Below, in pieces: positions 43,502 to 52,453 of a DNA stretch of 64,000 bases. Positions within the stretch are counted from its first letter, which is position 1. Every line of letters starts with the position of its first letter. This DNA comes from Syntrophorhabdaceae bacterium (lineage in GTDB: Bacteria > Desulfobacterota > Syntrophorhabdia > Syntrophorhabdales > Syntrophorhabdaceae). A model generated the notes under the pieces. The model saw only the letters and a program-made list of their open reading frames with translations. It was not told where the DNA came from and did not search any database. The position numbers and the translations under genes are program-made. Location of the stretch: contig JAQVWF010000008.1 of assembly GCA_028698615.1 (NCBI GenBank), positions 24,484 through 88,483 on the forward strand, written 5' to 3'.

Positions 43502-45160
43502 TCAGGATAGTTTCTGTGTGGCGATGTAGGTCTTGTATCCTCCACTCAAATTCTTTGATCTGAAACCTTTTTGCGCCAGAATACGGTGGGCCGCGTACGA
43601 TCGTGTTCCAACTTCACAGTAGGTGATATACATCTTGTCCCTGTCCAGCTTCTCAGTTCTCTTTCTCAGTCTCCTTAGGGGAACATGCAGTGCCCCTTCT
43701 ATCGGAGAACTCCTCATCAGATCCTCCATATCTCTCACGTCCACCAAGACCGCGCGCCCGGCATCGATGTCCTTCAGATCCTTGCTGTGCACTATTTCGT
43801 GATCGCCTTTCAGTATGTTGGATGCGACAAAACCTGCGACATTGACCGGATCTTTCGCGGAGGAATAAGGAGGTGCGTACGCCAGGTCGATCTCTTCCAG
43901 GTCGAAGACCGTCATCGATCCCCGAATGGCCGTGGCCAACACGTCAATGCGTTTATCAACACCCGCCCCGCCCACGATCTGACTCCCCAGGATGCGACCG
44001 GTTCCGGGAGAGAAAACAAGTTTGATCGACATCATCTCGGCTCCGGGATAGTAGCCTGCATGAGAGTTCGAATGAGTATAACTGATCAAATGAGGTATGC
44101 CGTTCTTCCTGAGCACCCTCTCGCTCGTCCCTGTGGACGCCAGCGTCATGTCGAAAACCTTCACCACCGATGTTCCCAGCGTCCCGGTGTATACCGTTCT
44201 TCGTCCCAGTGCGTTGCCCGCCGCAAGTCTTCCCTGTTTGTTCGCCGGACCCGCGAGTGCCGTCAGGGTAGGCAGGCCTGTAACAAAATCGGTAACCTCA
44301 GCCGCGTCTCCCACTGCAAATATGTCAGGGTCGGAGGTCATCAGCAGGGCATTCACCTTGATGCCCCCCAATTCTCCTATAGCCAAACCGGCCTGACGTG
44401 CAAGCCTGTTGTCCGGTCGCACCCCCATCGAAAGGACGAGAACATCACAGGGTATGCTCTCACCGCTTTCCGTCACAACCGCTGACACCATCCCCTGTCC
44501 CACCAGAGACGAAATACCGTGCCCGAACAGGCAACTCACCCCATTTTCCAGAAGATGCCCCTGTACTGCGGATACCATTTCATGATCAAAGGTATTCATT
44601 ACCTGCGGCAGCTTCTCAATTAATGTCGTCTTCACGCCTTTTTTCGCAAGATTCTCGGCCATTTCAAGACCGATGAAACCGCCTCCCGCTACAACAGCGA
44701 AGCAGGGCCCGGTCCTGTCCGCATACGCCTTGATGCGATCAGCATCAGGGATGCTCCGGAGACCGAAGACATTTCCAAATCCATCATACCCCGCGGGGAG
44801 ACCTGCCGGTTCGGCCCCCGGTGAAAGGATGATCTTGTCATACCTTTCCCGGTAGCTTTCTCCTGTCACCACATTATTTACAGTAACCTCTCTGGCGGTC
44901 CTGTCGATCGAAACAACATCGGAAAATATCCTCACGTCAATGCGGTACCTGGCCTTAAAATCCTCCGGGGTCGTTACGAGAAGGTCCTCCCTCGTCTTTA
45001 TCACATCCCCGACATAATAAGGCAGACCGCAGTTTGCAAATGAAATATACTCTCCCCGCTCAAAGAGGACGATATCGGCATCCTCGTCCAGCCTGCGCGC
45101 GCGGGCGGCGGCGGTGGCTCCGCCCGCAACGCCTCCGATAATCAACAGCTTGCACGTCAT
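43502..45160 (-). CDS. CoA-disulfide reductase-rhodanese fusion
   Basis: A 552-residue flavoprotein. The N-terminal FAD motif IIGGVAGGATAAARARRL, the single redox Cys44 in SFANCGLPYY, the NAD(P)H motif VVAGGGFIGLEMAENL and the IFAVGDAAEV segment define the CoA-disulfide/NADH-dependent persulfide reductase group. The C-terminal ~100 residues are a rhodanese domain with active Cys515 in TYCEVGTRS. Such CoADR-Rhd fusions reduce CoA-disulfides, CoA-persulfides or polysulfide. It is the last gene of the minus-strand unit carrying the AprAB-like pair, which suggests a sulfur or CoA-thiol step in that pathway (inference). GAGGGTGG is a good ribosome binding site. Confidence 0.9.
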   Translation of the reverse strand: MTCKLLIIGGVAGGATAAARARRLDEDADIVLFERGEYISFANCGLPYYVGDVIKTREDLLVTTPEDFKARYRIDVRIFSDVVSIDRTAREVTVNNVVTGESYRERYDKIILSPGAEPAGLPAGYDGFGNVFGLRSIPDADRIKAYADRTGPCFAVVAGGGFIGLEMAENLAKKGVKTTLIEKLPQVMNTFDHEMVSAVQGHLLENGVSCLFGHGISSLVGQGMVSAVVTESGESIPCDVLVLSMGVRPDNRLARQAGLAIGELGGIKVNALLMTSDPDIFAVGDAAEVTDFVTGLPTLTALAGPANKQGRLAAGNALGRRTVYTGTLGTSVVKVFDMTLASTGTSERVLRKNGIPHLISYTHSNSHAGYYPGAEMMSIKLVFSPGTGRILGSQIVGGAGVDKRIDVLATAIRGSMTVFDLEEIDLAYAPPYSSAKDPVNVAGFVASNILKGDHEIVHSKDLKDIDAGRAVLVDVRDMEDLMRSSPIEGALHVPLRRLRKRTEKLDRDKMYITYCEVGTRSYAAHRILAQKGFRSKNLSGGYKTYIATQKLS

Positions 45161-45296
45161 ATGGCCACCCTCTCATATTTCCCCTGGCTCGTCGGTAAAC
45201 CACATACTCCCTATGAAAGCCCGACGAATGGGATCGGACGCCCGAAAGGCCGGGCATAAAGCAGAGGGCCTTTCCGGTAACCGTCTCTTTTGATGA

Positions 45297-45566
45297 TCAT
45301 GTCTTACTGCAACCCGATTGGGAGTACCGGGCACCATTGACGAACTGCTCTACCCGTGCCTCAGCGACGGACTTGAAGACCGCCGCGCTGTCGTCGGAAT
45401 CGTCCCCGGCCTCTTGTGCGGCATGCTTCGCCAGCTCATTCACGAGATCCTGCTTTGCCGCATTCGATCCCAGATCACGGCGCAAAGCGGACATCGCTTC
45501 TCCCACATGATCAAAGTCGAATACATCCTCAATGACTTCCTTCGCCTCTTCCACCGTTATTGCCAT
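45297..45566 (-). CDS. Small acidic helical protein of unknown function
   Basis: About 89 residues from ATG 45566 (GAGGG 4-5 bases upstream); an ATG four codons earlier is equally possible. The protein is acidic and helical: AITVEEAKEVIEDVFDFDHV, then MSALRRDLGSNAAKQD, VNELAKHAAQEAGDDSDD and VEQFVNGARYSQSG. There is a single Cys close to the C-terminus, no signal peptide and no recognised domain. It lies between the AprB-like ferredoxin gene (11-46 bases, depending on start) and the CoA-disulfide reductase, so it is probably an operon member specific to this pathway. Confidence 0.7.
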   Translation of the reverse strand: MAITVEEAKEVIEDVFDFDHVGEAMSALRRDLGSNAAKQDLVNELAKHAAQEAGDDSDDSAAVFKSVAEARVEQFVNGARYSQSGCSKT

Positions 45567-45612
45567 GTTGCCCTCCATGTCTCCTGGTCGACCCTTGCAC
45601 AAGGCCCTGGTC

Positions 45613-45933
45613 TCATGTCCGTTTGATCTCCCCCGTCTCTTTGTTCTTAAAGTGCACCCGCATCATCAGGGGATGCCGCATCGTGAGACATCCCTCGGGA
45701 CATTCTCCCACACAGCAGGCCGCATACCAGCATTCTTCAGGATACATAATGATCGGCGGTTTGCCCTTTTCAGGGTTCGCCACAAGCACGTCGGTCGTAC
45801 ATATGGTGACACACTTGTTGCATCCCGTGCATCTCGCCTCGTCGATCACCACGGGCATGCCGGGGGTCGGCTTGTTGGGGAAAGCGTAGCACCTGTCCCC
45901 GCCGCCATCGGTTTTCGTTCTTTCTTCCTTCAT
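45613..45933 (-). CDS. AprB-like two-cluster ferredoxin subunit
   Basis: A 106-residue iron-sulfur protein, with AGGAGG 8 bases before the ATG. The first site is CTGCNKCVTIC (C-x2-C-x2-C-x3-C). The second is CWYAACCVGECP, where the second ligand position of the usual C-x2-C-x2-C-x3-CP pattern is Ala; Cys6 of the motif or a later Cys (PEGC) might substitute. The PEECWY part and the LTMRHPLMMRVHFKN tail resemble the beta subunits of AprAB-like enzymes. Its stop-to-start gap to the flavoprotein gene upstream is 20 bases. It should pass electrons to or from the flavoprotein. Confidence 0.87.
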   Translation of the reverse strand: MKEERTKTDGGGDRCYAFPNKPTPGMPVVIDEARCTGCNKCVTICTTDVLVANPEKGKPPIIMYPEECWYAACCVGECPEGCLTMRHPLMMRVHFKNKETGEIKRT

Positions 45934-45953
45934 GTTCCTTGCCTCCTGCCTGT

Positions 45954-47942
45954 TTACGCTTTTTTCTTTTTCAGGAATCCCCTGTAGGTCGGATTATGCG
46001 CCTCGTAGTTCTCGGCGAGATTGCCGTGAAAATCGAGGGCAAGATCTCCGGTCTTCGTCGCCCCGTCAACCTGTTTGATGGTGACCCATTTGTGCCACTC
46101 AGGGGGATCCATCTCGGGATGATCCTGACGGAAGTGACCGAGGATCTCGCTGCTTGCCTTTCTTGCCAGACATGCCTGGAAAATGATCTCATCAACGGTA
46201 AGGATATTGTAGGTCTCCAGGACGCGAAGGAGGATGTGGGGATTGCTCGCATACGTCTGTGGGTAGTGCTCGTTCTTGATATCTTCGATCCATTTCAAAC
46301 CCGTCTTCATCATGCCTTCGTTCCTGACGGCACCGCAGTAATTCTGCATGGCCCGGGCGCCGGCGAAACGCAGTTCCTTCCAGTCTATCCAGTCCTTGCC
46401 GGATTTCCTTTTTGTCGGTGCGTAGACCCTTGCTCTTTCCCGCTCGATCTGGCCTGCGTCGATGTCCGGGGGAACCTGGAGTTTCATCGCATATTCGGCT
46501 GCCTTTCTGCCGGCGTACCTTCCCGTGGCGCAGGCGTGATACCAGTAATTTCCGGCCAGTATGGCGTCGCCTACGGCATAAAGGCCCTCGAGGTTTGTCC
46601 TCAAGTCCCAGTCAACCACAACCTCACCGCCATTACCGAAGGCCTCCATACGGTAAGGCCCGAGCGCCATGGTGCTGTCCATGCTGGGATAGGGCTCGCC
46701 GCTTAAGGTGAAATAATTCTGGAGCATGTCCCTGTGCGAATTGAACCCTGCCGCTTCGTAATTTATGATCACGGGGATCTTTGTGCGTCCCTCGTTTCCC
46801 ACCATGAGACCCCAGATGGCGTCTCTTTCATACCAGGGCATACCCGCAAGATCAGCGTATAAAGGAAGGACAAATTCCCCCTTCTTGATGCGATCCTCCA
46901 GGTCGGCGGGCATGGTCGGTTTGCTGTAGAGGGGATCACGGGAGCGTTCGGCTATGAACTTCTGTCCCGGTCTCGGCCGGCACCGCTCTTCCACTGGCAC
47001 CACATTGCCGTTGGCATCAAGATAGGGAACCTCCTTGCCGTTGGCGTCAACAATGGTTGCCGGGTGCCAGGTGTTCCACCAGTTGCCCGTACCGTAAGAC
47101 GGATATTCATATCCCGGCGGCATGGCTGCCCTGCTTCTCTCCATCTGTGCAAGTTCGACACCTGCCCTCCACATGATGGCCGGCCCGTCGCCTGTGATAT
47201 TTGGTTTGAAGGTGTCGATGCCGATGGATTCCGTCGAGAATCGCCAGCTGCCCTGGTGACAGTTCATGGCGTTTATCGTGGCTTTTGCCCTGAACACATA
47301 GAATTCGCCCGTTCGCATATGAAACCCGGTGGCCCCGACAACCCTCGCGCCTTGCTTTCCTCCTTCCGTAAGGAGACTGGTGGCTATGACCCTGTCGAAG
47401 ACCTGAACGCCGAGCTGCAGACACTCATTGAAGATCGCCGGTTTGAAGGTTGCACCCCAGACGCGGAATTGGAACCGGTTCTCGTAGTCGTAGCAGTAAA
47501 CGAATTTCGTCTTCTCGTCCCTGAAAGGCGCACCTTTGAACTTATCGTCCAGGTCCCTTACCTTGGCGCCCATCTTCTCTATCTCAAGAAGGGTATCATA
47601 TGCCTCTCTTGCGGCGATATAGCGCGACAGTGAGTTCGAGTAACCCTTGAAGGTCACTCTCTCCCATTCAACACAGTCCTCAGGCGTGACCTTTGATGCC
47701 GGGTTGGGAGTGTTGAGCCAGTGGTCAAAACCGGAACCGCCGCCGGATCTTTTGGGATATGCCTTGTCGAGAAGTGCGACCTTCAATCCTTTCTTCGCGG
47801 CGCTTATTGCCGCCATGCACCCGCCGGGACCGCCGCCGAGAACCACCACGTCCACATCGATATCGTTCTGCTTGTCATACCTGACAGGATAGGGCCATTC
47901 GATCATCTGGCCTGTTTGAGTCACCGCATCTTCCCAGTTCAT
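45954..47942 (-). CDS. AprA-like FAD-dependent oxidoreductase (fumarate reductase/APS reductase superfamily)
   Basis: A 662-residue flavoprotein with GGAGG close to its ATG. The dinucleotide motif VVLGGGPGGCMAAISAAKKGLKV is at about residues 32-55. Then follow SGGGSGFDHWLN, an NCHQGSWRFS segment, and the late FAD motif NLEGLYAVGDAILAGNYWYHACATGRYAGR. The C-terminal helical domain (GARAMQNYCGAV) is like that of AprA and fumarate reductase. Length and the ferredoxin partner point to the AprAB-like group, but no sat, qmo or dsr genes are in the window, so APS reduction is not supported. It probably oxidises or reduces an imported organic acid. Confidence 0.87.
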   Translation of the reverse strand: MNWEDAVTQTGQMIEWPYPVRYDKQNDIDVDVVVLGGGPGGCMAAISAAKKGLKVALLDKAYPKRSGGGSGFDHWLNTPNPASKVTPEDCVEWERVTFKGYSNSLSRYIAAREAYDTLLEIEKMGAKVRDLDDKFKGAPFRDEKTKFVYCYDYENRFQFRVWGATFKPAIFNECLQLGVQVFDRVIATSLLTEGGKQGARVVGATGFHMRTGEFYVFRAKATINAMNCHQGSWRFSTESIGIDTFKPNITGDGPAIMWRAGVELAQMERSRAAMPPGYEYPSYGTGNWWNTWHPATIVDANGKEVPYLDANGNVVPVEERCRPRPGQKFIAERSRDPLYSKPTMPADLEDRIKKGEFVLPLYADLAGMPWYERDAIWGLMVGNEGRTKIPVIINYEAAGFNSHRDMLQNYFTLSGEPYPSMDSTMALGPYRMEAFGNGGEVVVDWDLRTNLEGLYAVGDAILAGNYWYHACATGRYAGRKAAEYAMKLQVPPDIDAGQIERERARVYAPTKRKSGKDWIDWKELRFAGARAMQNYCGAVRNEGMMKTGLKWIEDIKNEHYPQTYASNPHILLRVLETYNILTVDEIIFQACLARKASSEILGHFRQDHPEMDPPEWHKWVTIKQVDGATKTGDLALDFHGNLAENYEAHNPTYRGFLKKKKA

Positions 47943-48053
47943 AATGCCTCCTTCAAGAACTTGATAAACCCGCTATTGTCACCCGGGGCACAGGGTGCAA
48001 GAAACCGCGATAAGGGCGGCAAGGCCCCGTCACAATTCTACTGTCTTATCTTA

Positions 48054-48094
48054 GTATGGACTAACCAATAGACCATACGTAAGTATGGACCATA
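48054..48094. promoter_or_regulatory. Candidate GntR operator upstream of the flavoprotein gene
   Basis: Within the 230-base spacer before the flavoprotein gene, GTATGGAC occurs twice (48054-48061, 48083-48090) and its near-complement GACCATAC once (48071-48078). CCATAC-GTAA-GTATGG (48073-48088) is a perfect palindrome. GACCATA also appears in front of the TRAP genes (52341-52347). The FadR-type gene starts the next transcript upstream, so these are good candidates for its binding sites. Confidence 0.55.
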
Positions 48095-48172
48095 TCCAAA
48101 TTATTTGTCAAGGAATTTGTGCCGGAAAAAGCATTTTCTCACACTGCCCTGCGGCAGCGCGGAAGCGCTATA

Positions 48173-48910
48173 TCATGTGGTAAGCTTCGTTGTATGTTCC
48201 GTGTCTATTGCCATCAGTTCGTCACAACGGACGCGGTCCTTCTTTTCCAGCGCCTCGATGATGGCATCATGACGCGAGTATGTGTTCTTCACATATTCTT
48301 CGGATTGTATCGATCTGGGATACACCACATCGAGAAGCTCGAGGATCGATTGCAGCATCACGCTCAAAAGCGGATTGCCGGCGATCTGTGCTATGGCCAG
48401 ATGAAAGGCGCTGTTATTCGCACGGAGCCTTCCCCTGTCCTCAATCTCGGCAAGCAGCCTTTTGTTAAGCTCCCTGAGTCTTTTCAAATCCTTCGGTTTT
48501 GCCTTCTCCAGGGCCAGCCTTATTATGGCACATTCTATGGCTCTTCGGGCCTCGTAGAAAAAGTGGAGACTGAGCTCTCCGCCGTGAAACATATCCGAAG
48601 CTGTGTCGAAAAGGGGTTTGTGCAGGTTGCGGACCACAAATGCACCCCCCGCCGGCCCCGTCCTGATCTCGATAAGTCCGGCCTGTTCAAGGGCCTGGAT
48701 GGATTCTCTGACCACCACCCTGCTTACGGAAAAAAGACCCGCCAGTTCCCTCTCCGGAGGCAGTTTATCATCGACCGCAAGTTTCCTGGAATTTATGAGA
48801 CCTTTCAATTGCGACACGATCGACTCGTGCAGCTTCGCCTTTCTCGGAGGACTCAGCAGCTTGGTAATGTCTTCTTTCACCCTACGTCCTGCATCCTTTT
48901 TTTGAACCAA
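48173..48910 (-). CDS. FadR-family GntR transcriptional regulator
   Basis: A 245-residue regulator from TTG 48910, supported by AGGTGAT four bases upstream. The winged HTH is LINSRKLAVDDKLPPERELAGLFSVSRVVVRESIQALEQAGLIEI. The C-terminal FCD domain (about 95-240) is helical, with EARRAIECAIIRLAL, FHLAIAQIAGNPLL and SRHDAIIEAL containing candidate metal-binding His/Asp residues. FCD regulators respond to carboxylates. It lies after the TRAP permease gene and before the flavoprotein gene on the same strand, so it most likely controls both by binding the GACCATA motifs. Confidence 0.93.
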   Translation of the reverse strand: MVQKKDAGRRVKEDITKLLSPPRKAKLHESIVSQLKGLINSRKLAVDDKLPPERELAGLFSVSRVVVRESIQALEQAGLIEIRTGPAGGAFVVRNLHKPLFDTASDMFHGGELSLHFFYEARRAIECAIIRLALEKAKPKDLKRLRELNKRLLAEIEDRGRLRANNSAFHLAIAQIAGNPLLSVMLQSILELLDVVYPRSIQSEEYVKNTYSRHDAIIEALEKKDRVRCDELMAIDTEHTTKLTT

Positions 48911-49016
48911 TTATATCACCTTTATCAGGGAGTCTCCACAATTATGCAACACTTCACGGCATCGCACCCTCCCACTCCCGTGAAACTGAGCCTCCCGCCA
49001 GAATAGCCGCCTCGGC

Positions 49017-50897
49017 CTACGCCGCGACAGTCTCAACCCTGCTCGTGCGAGCCCTCATCCTGTGCCACAACCATACCGCGACAAACACAGCCGCGCCAAT
49101 CGCGGCCAGGGTTACACTGCGCTGAACCAGCCCGGCAAAACTGATCACGCCCGCCCCGAAGAACAGTCCCCGCTCCTTCAGATTGAGGTCCGAAAAGAGG
49201 AACCCCACCAAGGATATCTGGAGACTGACAAGGCAGATCAGCGAGCCCATAATGGCCACAACGGCAAATCCCAGTTCCAGCGGCTTCAGGAGAAGTACGG
49301 GACAGAATACGAAGATGTACGGGACACAGAATCCAGCCAGGGCAGCTTTGCAGGATTCCTTTGCCGTCTTCATGTACGGCGCCTCCGCTATCTTGGCCGT
49401 GATAAGCGATACAAGTGCAACGGGAGGGGTCAGGAAAGCAAAGACGCTTATGAACATTGCAAAGAAATGCCCTACGTCAAAGGGCACACCCATCTTCTGG
49501 AGCGCGGGCACCGCGAAGATCGTAACGATCATGTATGCCGTCAGCGAGGCCCCGGCACACCCCATCGCCACCGTCACGATCTGTATCAGGATCAATGCCA
49601 GCAGCAAACTTCCCATGCTCCACGCCTCGATCCCGAGGACAAGCTTTACGCTCAAGCCGCTCATGGTCAGCGTGGCGAGGATAATACCCACCGCTGCCGT
49701 GGTGACCCCAATGCCGGCCGCCTGTATGGTTCCCGACACGAAACCGTTCACAAATTGCTTCAATGAAGGTCGTGTCTTTTTACGTATCAGCGCTATACCC
49801 ACGGTGGTGACTATGGCCCAGAAGCCTATATAATTCACCGAGAACCCGCGGGCCATCATCACCACTATGAGAAGGATGGGCACAACGAAATTGATGGATG
49901 ATATGGCGAGTTCCTTTCCATCGACGGGTTCCCTGGCGGCCATGGGCAGCCTGTGTTTTCCGGCAACGAGGTAAACATACAGGCCGACAATGCCAAAATA
50001 AAGGATCGCGGGGAATACCGCCATTTTCGCGATCGTAATATAGGGAATTCCGGTCATACCCGCCATTGCGAAGGCGCTCATTCCCATAATGGGAGGCATG
50101 ATCTGTCCCCCGTTGGACGCCGCGGCCTCGATGCCTCCCGCCTCCTCCGGTTTAAAGCCAAACCGCTTCATGAGTGGAATGGTCATCGTCCCGGTAACCG
50201 CCGCATTGGCAGCCGCGCTGCCCGTGATCATGCCAATGCCGCAACTTGCGACAACAGCCATCATGGCCGCACCGCCCCGTACCTTGCTCATCACTATCTT
50301 GCCAAGTGTGAGAAAGAACTTGTCGGCGCCGGTGCCGGACAGTACGCCTCCGAAAAGGATGAAAAGGAAGAGGTAATTCGCCGATATGGGAAGAAACGCA
50401 TAGATACCGTTGTCCAAACCGACGGAAAGGTTCGTCATGGTCTGTTCGAAACCCATGGATTGGATCGTGAACGGTGCCGGCAGCTGGGCGCCGAAGAACC
50501 CGTATATGACGGCACCGATGGCCATGACGGAGAGGAACCAGCCTGTCGCCAGCCTGGTCGCCTCAAGGACAAGCAGTATGGCCACGATGCCCGCCGCGAG
50601 GTCAAGGGGAGAGTTGAAATAGGCGCGCTGCTGAATGTCCTCCCAGTTCAGCTGGATATAACCCAATGCAAGGATGGAGGCGGCCATGACGAACACCAGC
50701 CATAATCTCAGCGGCGACGATTTTGTGTCCCTCGCTGCCCCAAGGAATACGACGACAAGGCTGAACAACAGGTGCAGGTTCAGGTAGGGTACAGATGAGA
50801 GCAGGAGAACCTGAGAAGAAACCATCTGGTAGATGACCATCAGTAATGCCACGATTATGACTGCAACCTTGATTACGCCGTTCATGCCGTCCTTCAT
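49017..50897 (-). CDS. TRAP transporter fused permease (DctQM type)
   Basis: A 626-residue inner membrane protein with about 16-18 helices, the size of a fused small-plus-large TRAP permease. The first ~180 residues are the small-subunit part. The large part has GGVLSGTGADKFFLTLG, SCGIGMITGSAAANAAVTG, GGIEAAASNGGQIMPPIMG and the FAFLTPPVALVSL motif typical of TAXI-type fused permeases. It uses an ion gradient to import the ligand captured by the binding protein encoded upstream. GGGAGG lies 5 bases before the ATG. It is co-transcribed with that gene and probably with the GntR gene downstream. Confidence 0.95.
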   Translation of the reverse strand: MKDGMNGVIKVAVIIVALLMVIYQMVSSQVLLLSSVPYLNLHLLFSLVVVFLGAARDTKSSPLRLWLVFVMAASILALGYIQLNWEDIQQRAYFNSPLDLAAGIVAILLVLEATRLATGWFLSVMAIGAVIYGFFGAQLPAPFTIQSMGFEQTMTNLSVGLDNGIYAFLPISANYLFLFILFGGVLSGTGADKFFLTLGKIVMSKVRGGAAMMAVVASCGIGMITGSAAANAAVTGTMTIPLMKRFGFKPEEAGGIEAAASNGGQIMPPIMGMSAFAMAGMTGIPYITIAKMAVFPAILYFGIVGLYVYLVAGKHRLPMAAREPVDGKELAISSINFVVPILLIVVMMARGFSVNYIGFWAIVTTVGIALIRKKTRPSLKQFVNGFVSGTIQAAGIGVTTAAVGIILATLTMSGLSVKLVLGIEAWSMGSLLLALILIQIVTVAMGCAGASLTAYMIVTIFAVPALQKMGVPFDVGHFFAMFISVFAFLTPPVALVSLITAKIAEAPYMKTAKESCKAALAGFCVPYIFVFCPVLLLKPLELGFAVVAIMGSLICLVSLQISLVGFLFSDLNLKERGLFFGAGVISFAGLVQRSVTLAAIGAAVFVAVWLWHRMRARTSRVETVAA

Positions 50898-50943
50898 TGC
50901 CGCCTCCCTGCCAAAGTGCTGTGAAAAACACGGAGCATCGATC

Positions 50944-51999
50944 CTACTTGATCACGCCCGCGTCCTTGAGGCTCCCCATCTGTATCTTGTTCGCCTTGTA
51001 AAACTTCACGGCTGCAGGATGCATTCTGGCTTCAGGCACCTCAACTGCCGCAGCGGTCTTTTTCGTGATGACCCGTGCTGCGGGGCTCAACTGCTGGAAC
51101 TTGTCGACGTTCTCCACGTAGATCCTCAGGATCTCCGTCACTACCTCGTCAGGCATGGACACATCTACGCCCCAGTTCATGCATTTCCCCAGGGCCGTTG
51201 TGGGTTCCTTCTGGCTCTTGCCGATGTTGCCCGCGGGAATCGTTACAATCGTTCCCGGATGACCCGTAGCCTGTTTCATCTTTGTCAGCACCGACTTATC
51301 GATGGAAATTGCGTAGACCTCCTTCATTGCGAAAAGCTCGTTGAGATAGGGTGAAGGCTCCCATTTGCCTGAACCCACGGGGTTGATGCCGCCATGGATC
51401 ACGTCCACTGTCCCGTCCCTGGCCGCATCCGTCATGGCATTCATCCCGAGAAACTGATATTTTGGTTTGACACCGGCGACCTTGAATATCTCCTCGAATG
51501 CAACCGCCTTCGACGAAGCCTTTGAGACGTTGGAGATCACGGTGCTCTTTCCATTCATCTCCGCCAGCGTCCTGATCTTGGAGTTCGTCGTGAGGAGAAC
51601 GTCCACCGTGAAACCGCCGAAAGCGATATGGCGGAAATTGTTCAGATCGTATTTACCGGCAAAATTCTTCCAATCTCCGATCTGCCGTTTGGCGGCCCAC
51701 ACCTCGTCTTCAACCTGGAAGAAGACAAGGCTCTTTCTCTTCTCCGGTTTCATGATAAGTGTTTTCATGTCCACCGCAGGGCCCCGTCCCTCACGCGCGA
51801 TCGCCTTGACGATCTTGCTGTTCTTGTTGATGAGCTCCGCCCAGTACACCGCAATGGTGTAAGGGTTGGTGCCCGTCCAAAGACCCGAGATCTCAACCTC
51901 GTACTTCTTCGCCTGCCCGTATGCCATGCCGCCAAACAAAAAGGTAAACAGAACCAACAACACAAACCCGGTGCAGAACAAACCATGTTTTTCTCTCAT
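50944..51999 (-). CDS. TAXI-family TRAP transporter solute-binding protein
   Basis: A 351-residue periplasmic protein with a signal peptide (FVLLVLFTFLFGGMAYG). The TAXI fold is recognisable from an N-terminal ISGLWTGTNPYTIAVYWAELI segment, the LRTLAEMNGKSTVISN-like hinge region and the FEEIFKVAGVKPKYQFLGMN segment. TAXI proteins bind glutamate, aromatic acids or other carboxylates; specificity is not visible here. It is first in the transcript with the fused permease. Its promoter region carries the tandem GGTC/GACC motif. Confidence 0.93.
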   Translation of the reverse strand: MREKHGLFCTGFVLLVLFTFLFGGMAYGQAKKYEVEISGLWTGTNPYTIAVYWAELINKNSKIVKAIAREGRGPAVDMKTLIMKPEKRKSLVFFQVEDEVWAAKRQIGDWKNFAGKYDLNNFRHIAFGGFTVDVLLTTNSKIRTLAEMNGKSTVISNVSKASSKAVAFEEIFKVAGVKPKYQFLGMNAMTDAARDGTVDVIHGGINPVGSGKWEPSPYLNELFAMKEVYAISIDKSVLTKMKQATGHPGTIVTIPAGNIGKSQKEPTTALGKCMNWGVDVSMPDEVVTEILRIYVENVDKFQQLSPAARVITKKTAAAVEVPEARMHPAAVKFYKANKIQMGSLKDAGVIK

Positions 52000-52319
52000 C
52001 TCATGTTCCCCTTTCTATTTTGTATTTGCTTCTCATTCGTTCCATATACAGTCCAGTTCACTCTCTGGCTGCCGGACCGCAAGAGCAGGACCATCTGTCC
52101 TGCCGCCCACAAAATGAACGGCTCCCTGCAAGTTTTCCTGTGTCTGGGATGAAGTAAGGGCCGGCGGGAGGCAAAACCTGACCGAGGAGCCGTTCTCAGG
52201 GTTAAGACGCATGAACTTTTCTCGAGCACAACCTGACCGGACGATCCCAAACGTAAAGGGCCCGGGAATATTTCATCGCTGTTCTTCGTCTTTTGCATTA
52301 GCATCCAGGCTCTCTTATT

Positions 52320-52345
52320 GGTCTATTGACCTATTGGTCCGACCA
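52320..52345. promoter_or_regulatory. Tandem GGTC/GACC operator candidate upstream of the TRAP genes
   Basis: GGTC-TATT-GACC (52320-52331) is followed three bases later by the palindrome TGGTC-C-GACCA (52335-52345), close to the TGGTN3ACCA-type sites of FadR-subfamily regulators. The regulator gene lies in the same transcript. GACCATA is shared with the flavoprotein-gene upstream region. Confidence 0.55.
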
Positions 52346-52453
52346 TAGCAAGTTTATATCATTAACCGTGGGTGCGTTGTCAAGAAATATTTCTGAGCCA
52401 TTGCCGGCATTATCCCAAACAATCCCGCATCGGCCGTCTTTACACTTTTGCGT

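Noticed and set aside
45613..47942. Annotation of the flavoprotein/ferredoxin pair as true adenylylsulfate reductase
   Set aside because: No sat, qmo or dsr genes are near, one cluster ligand differs, and the context is a TRAP transporter.
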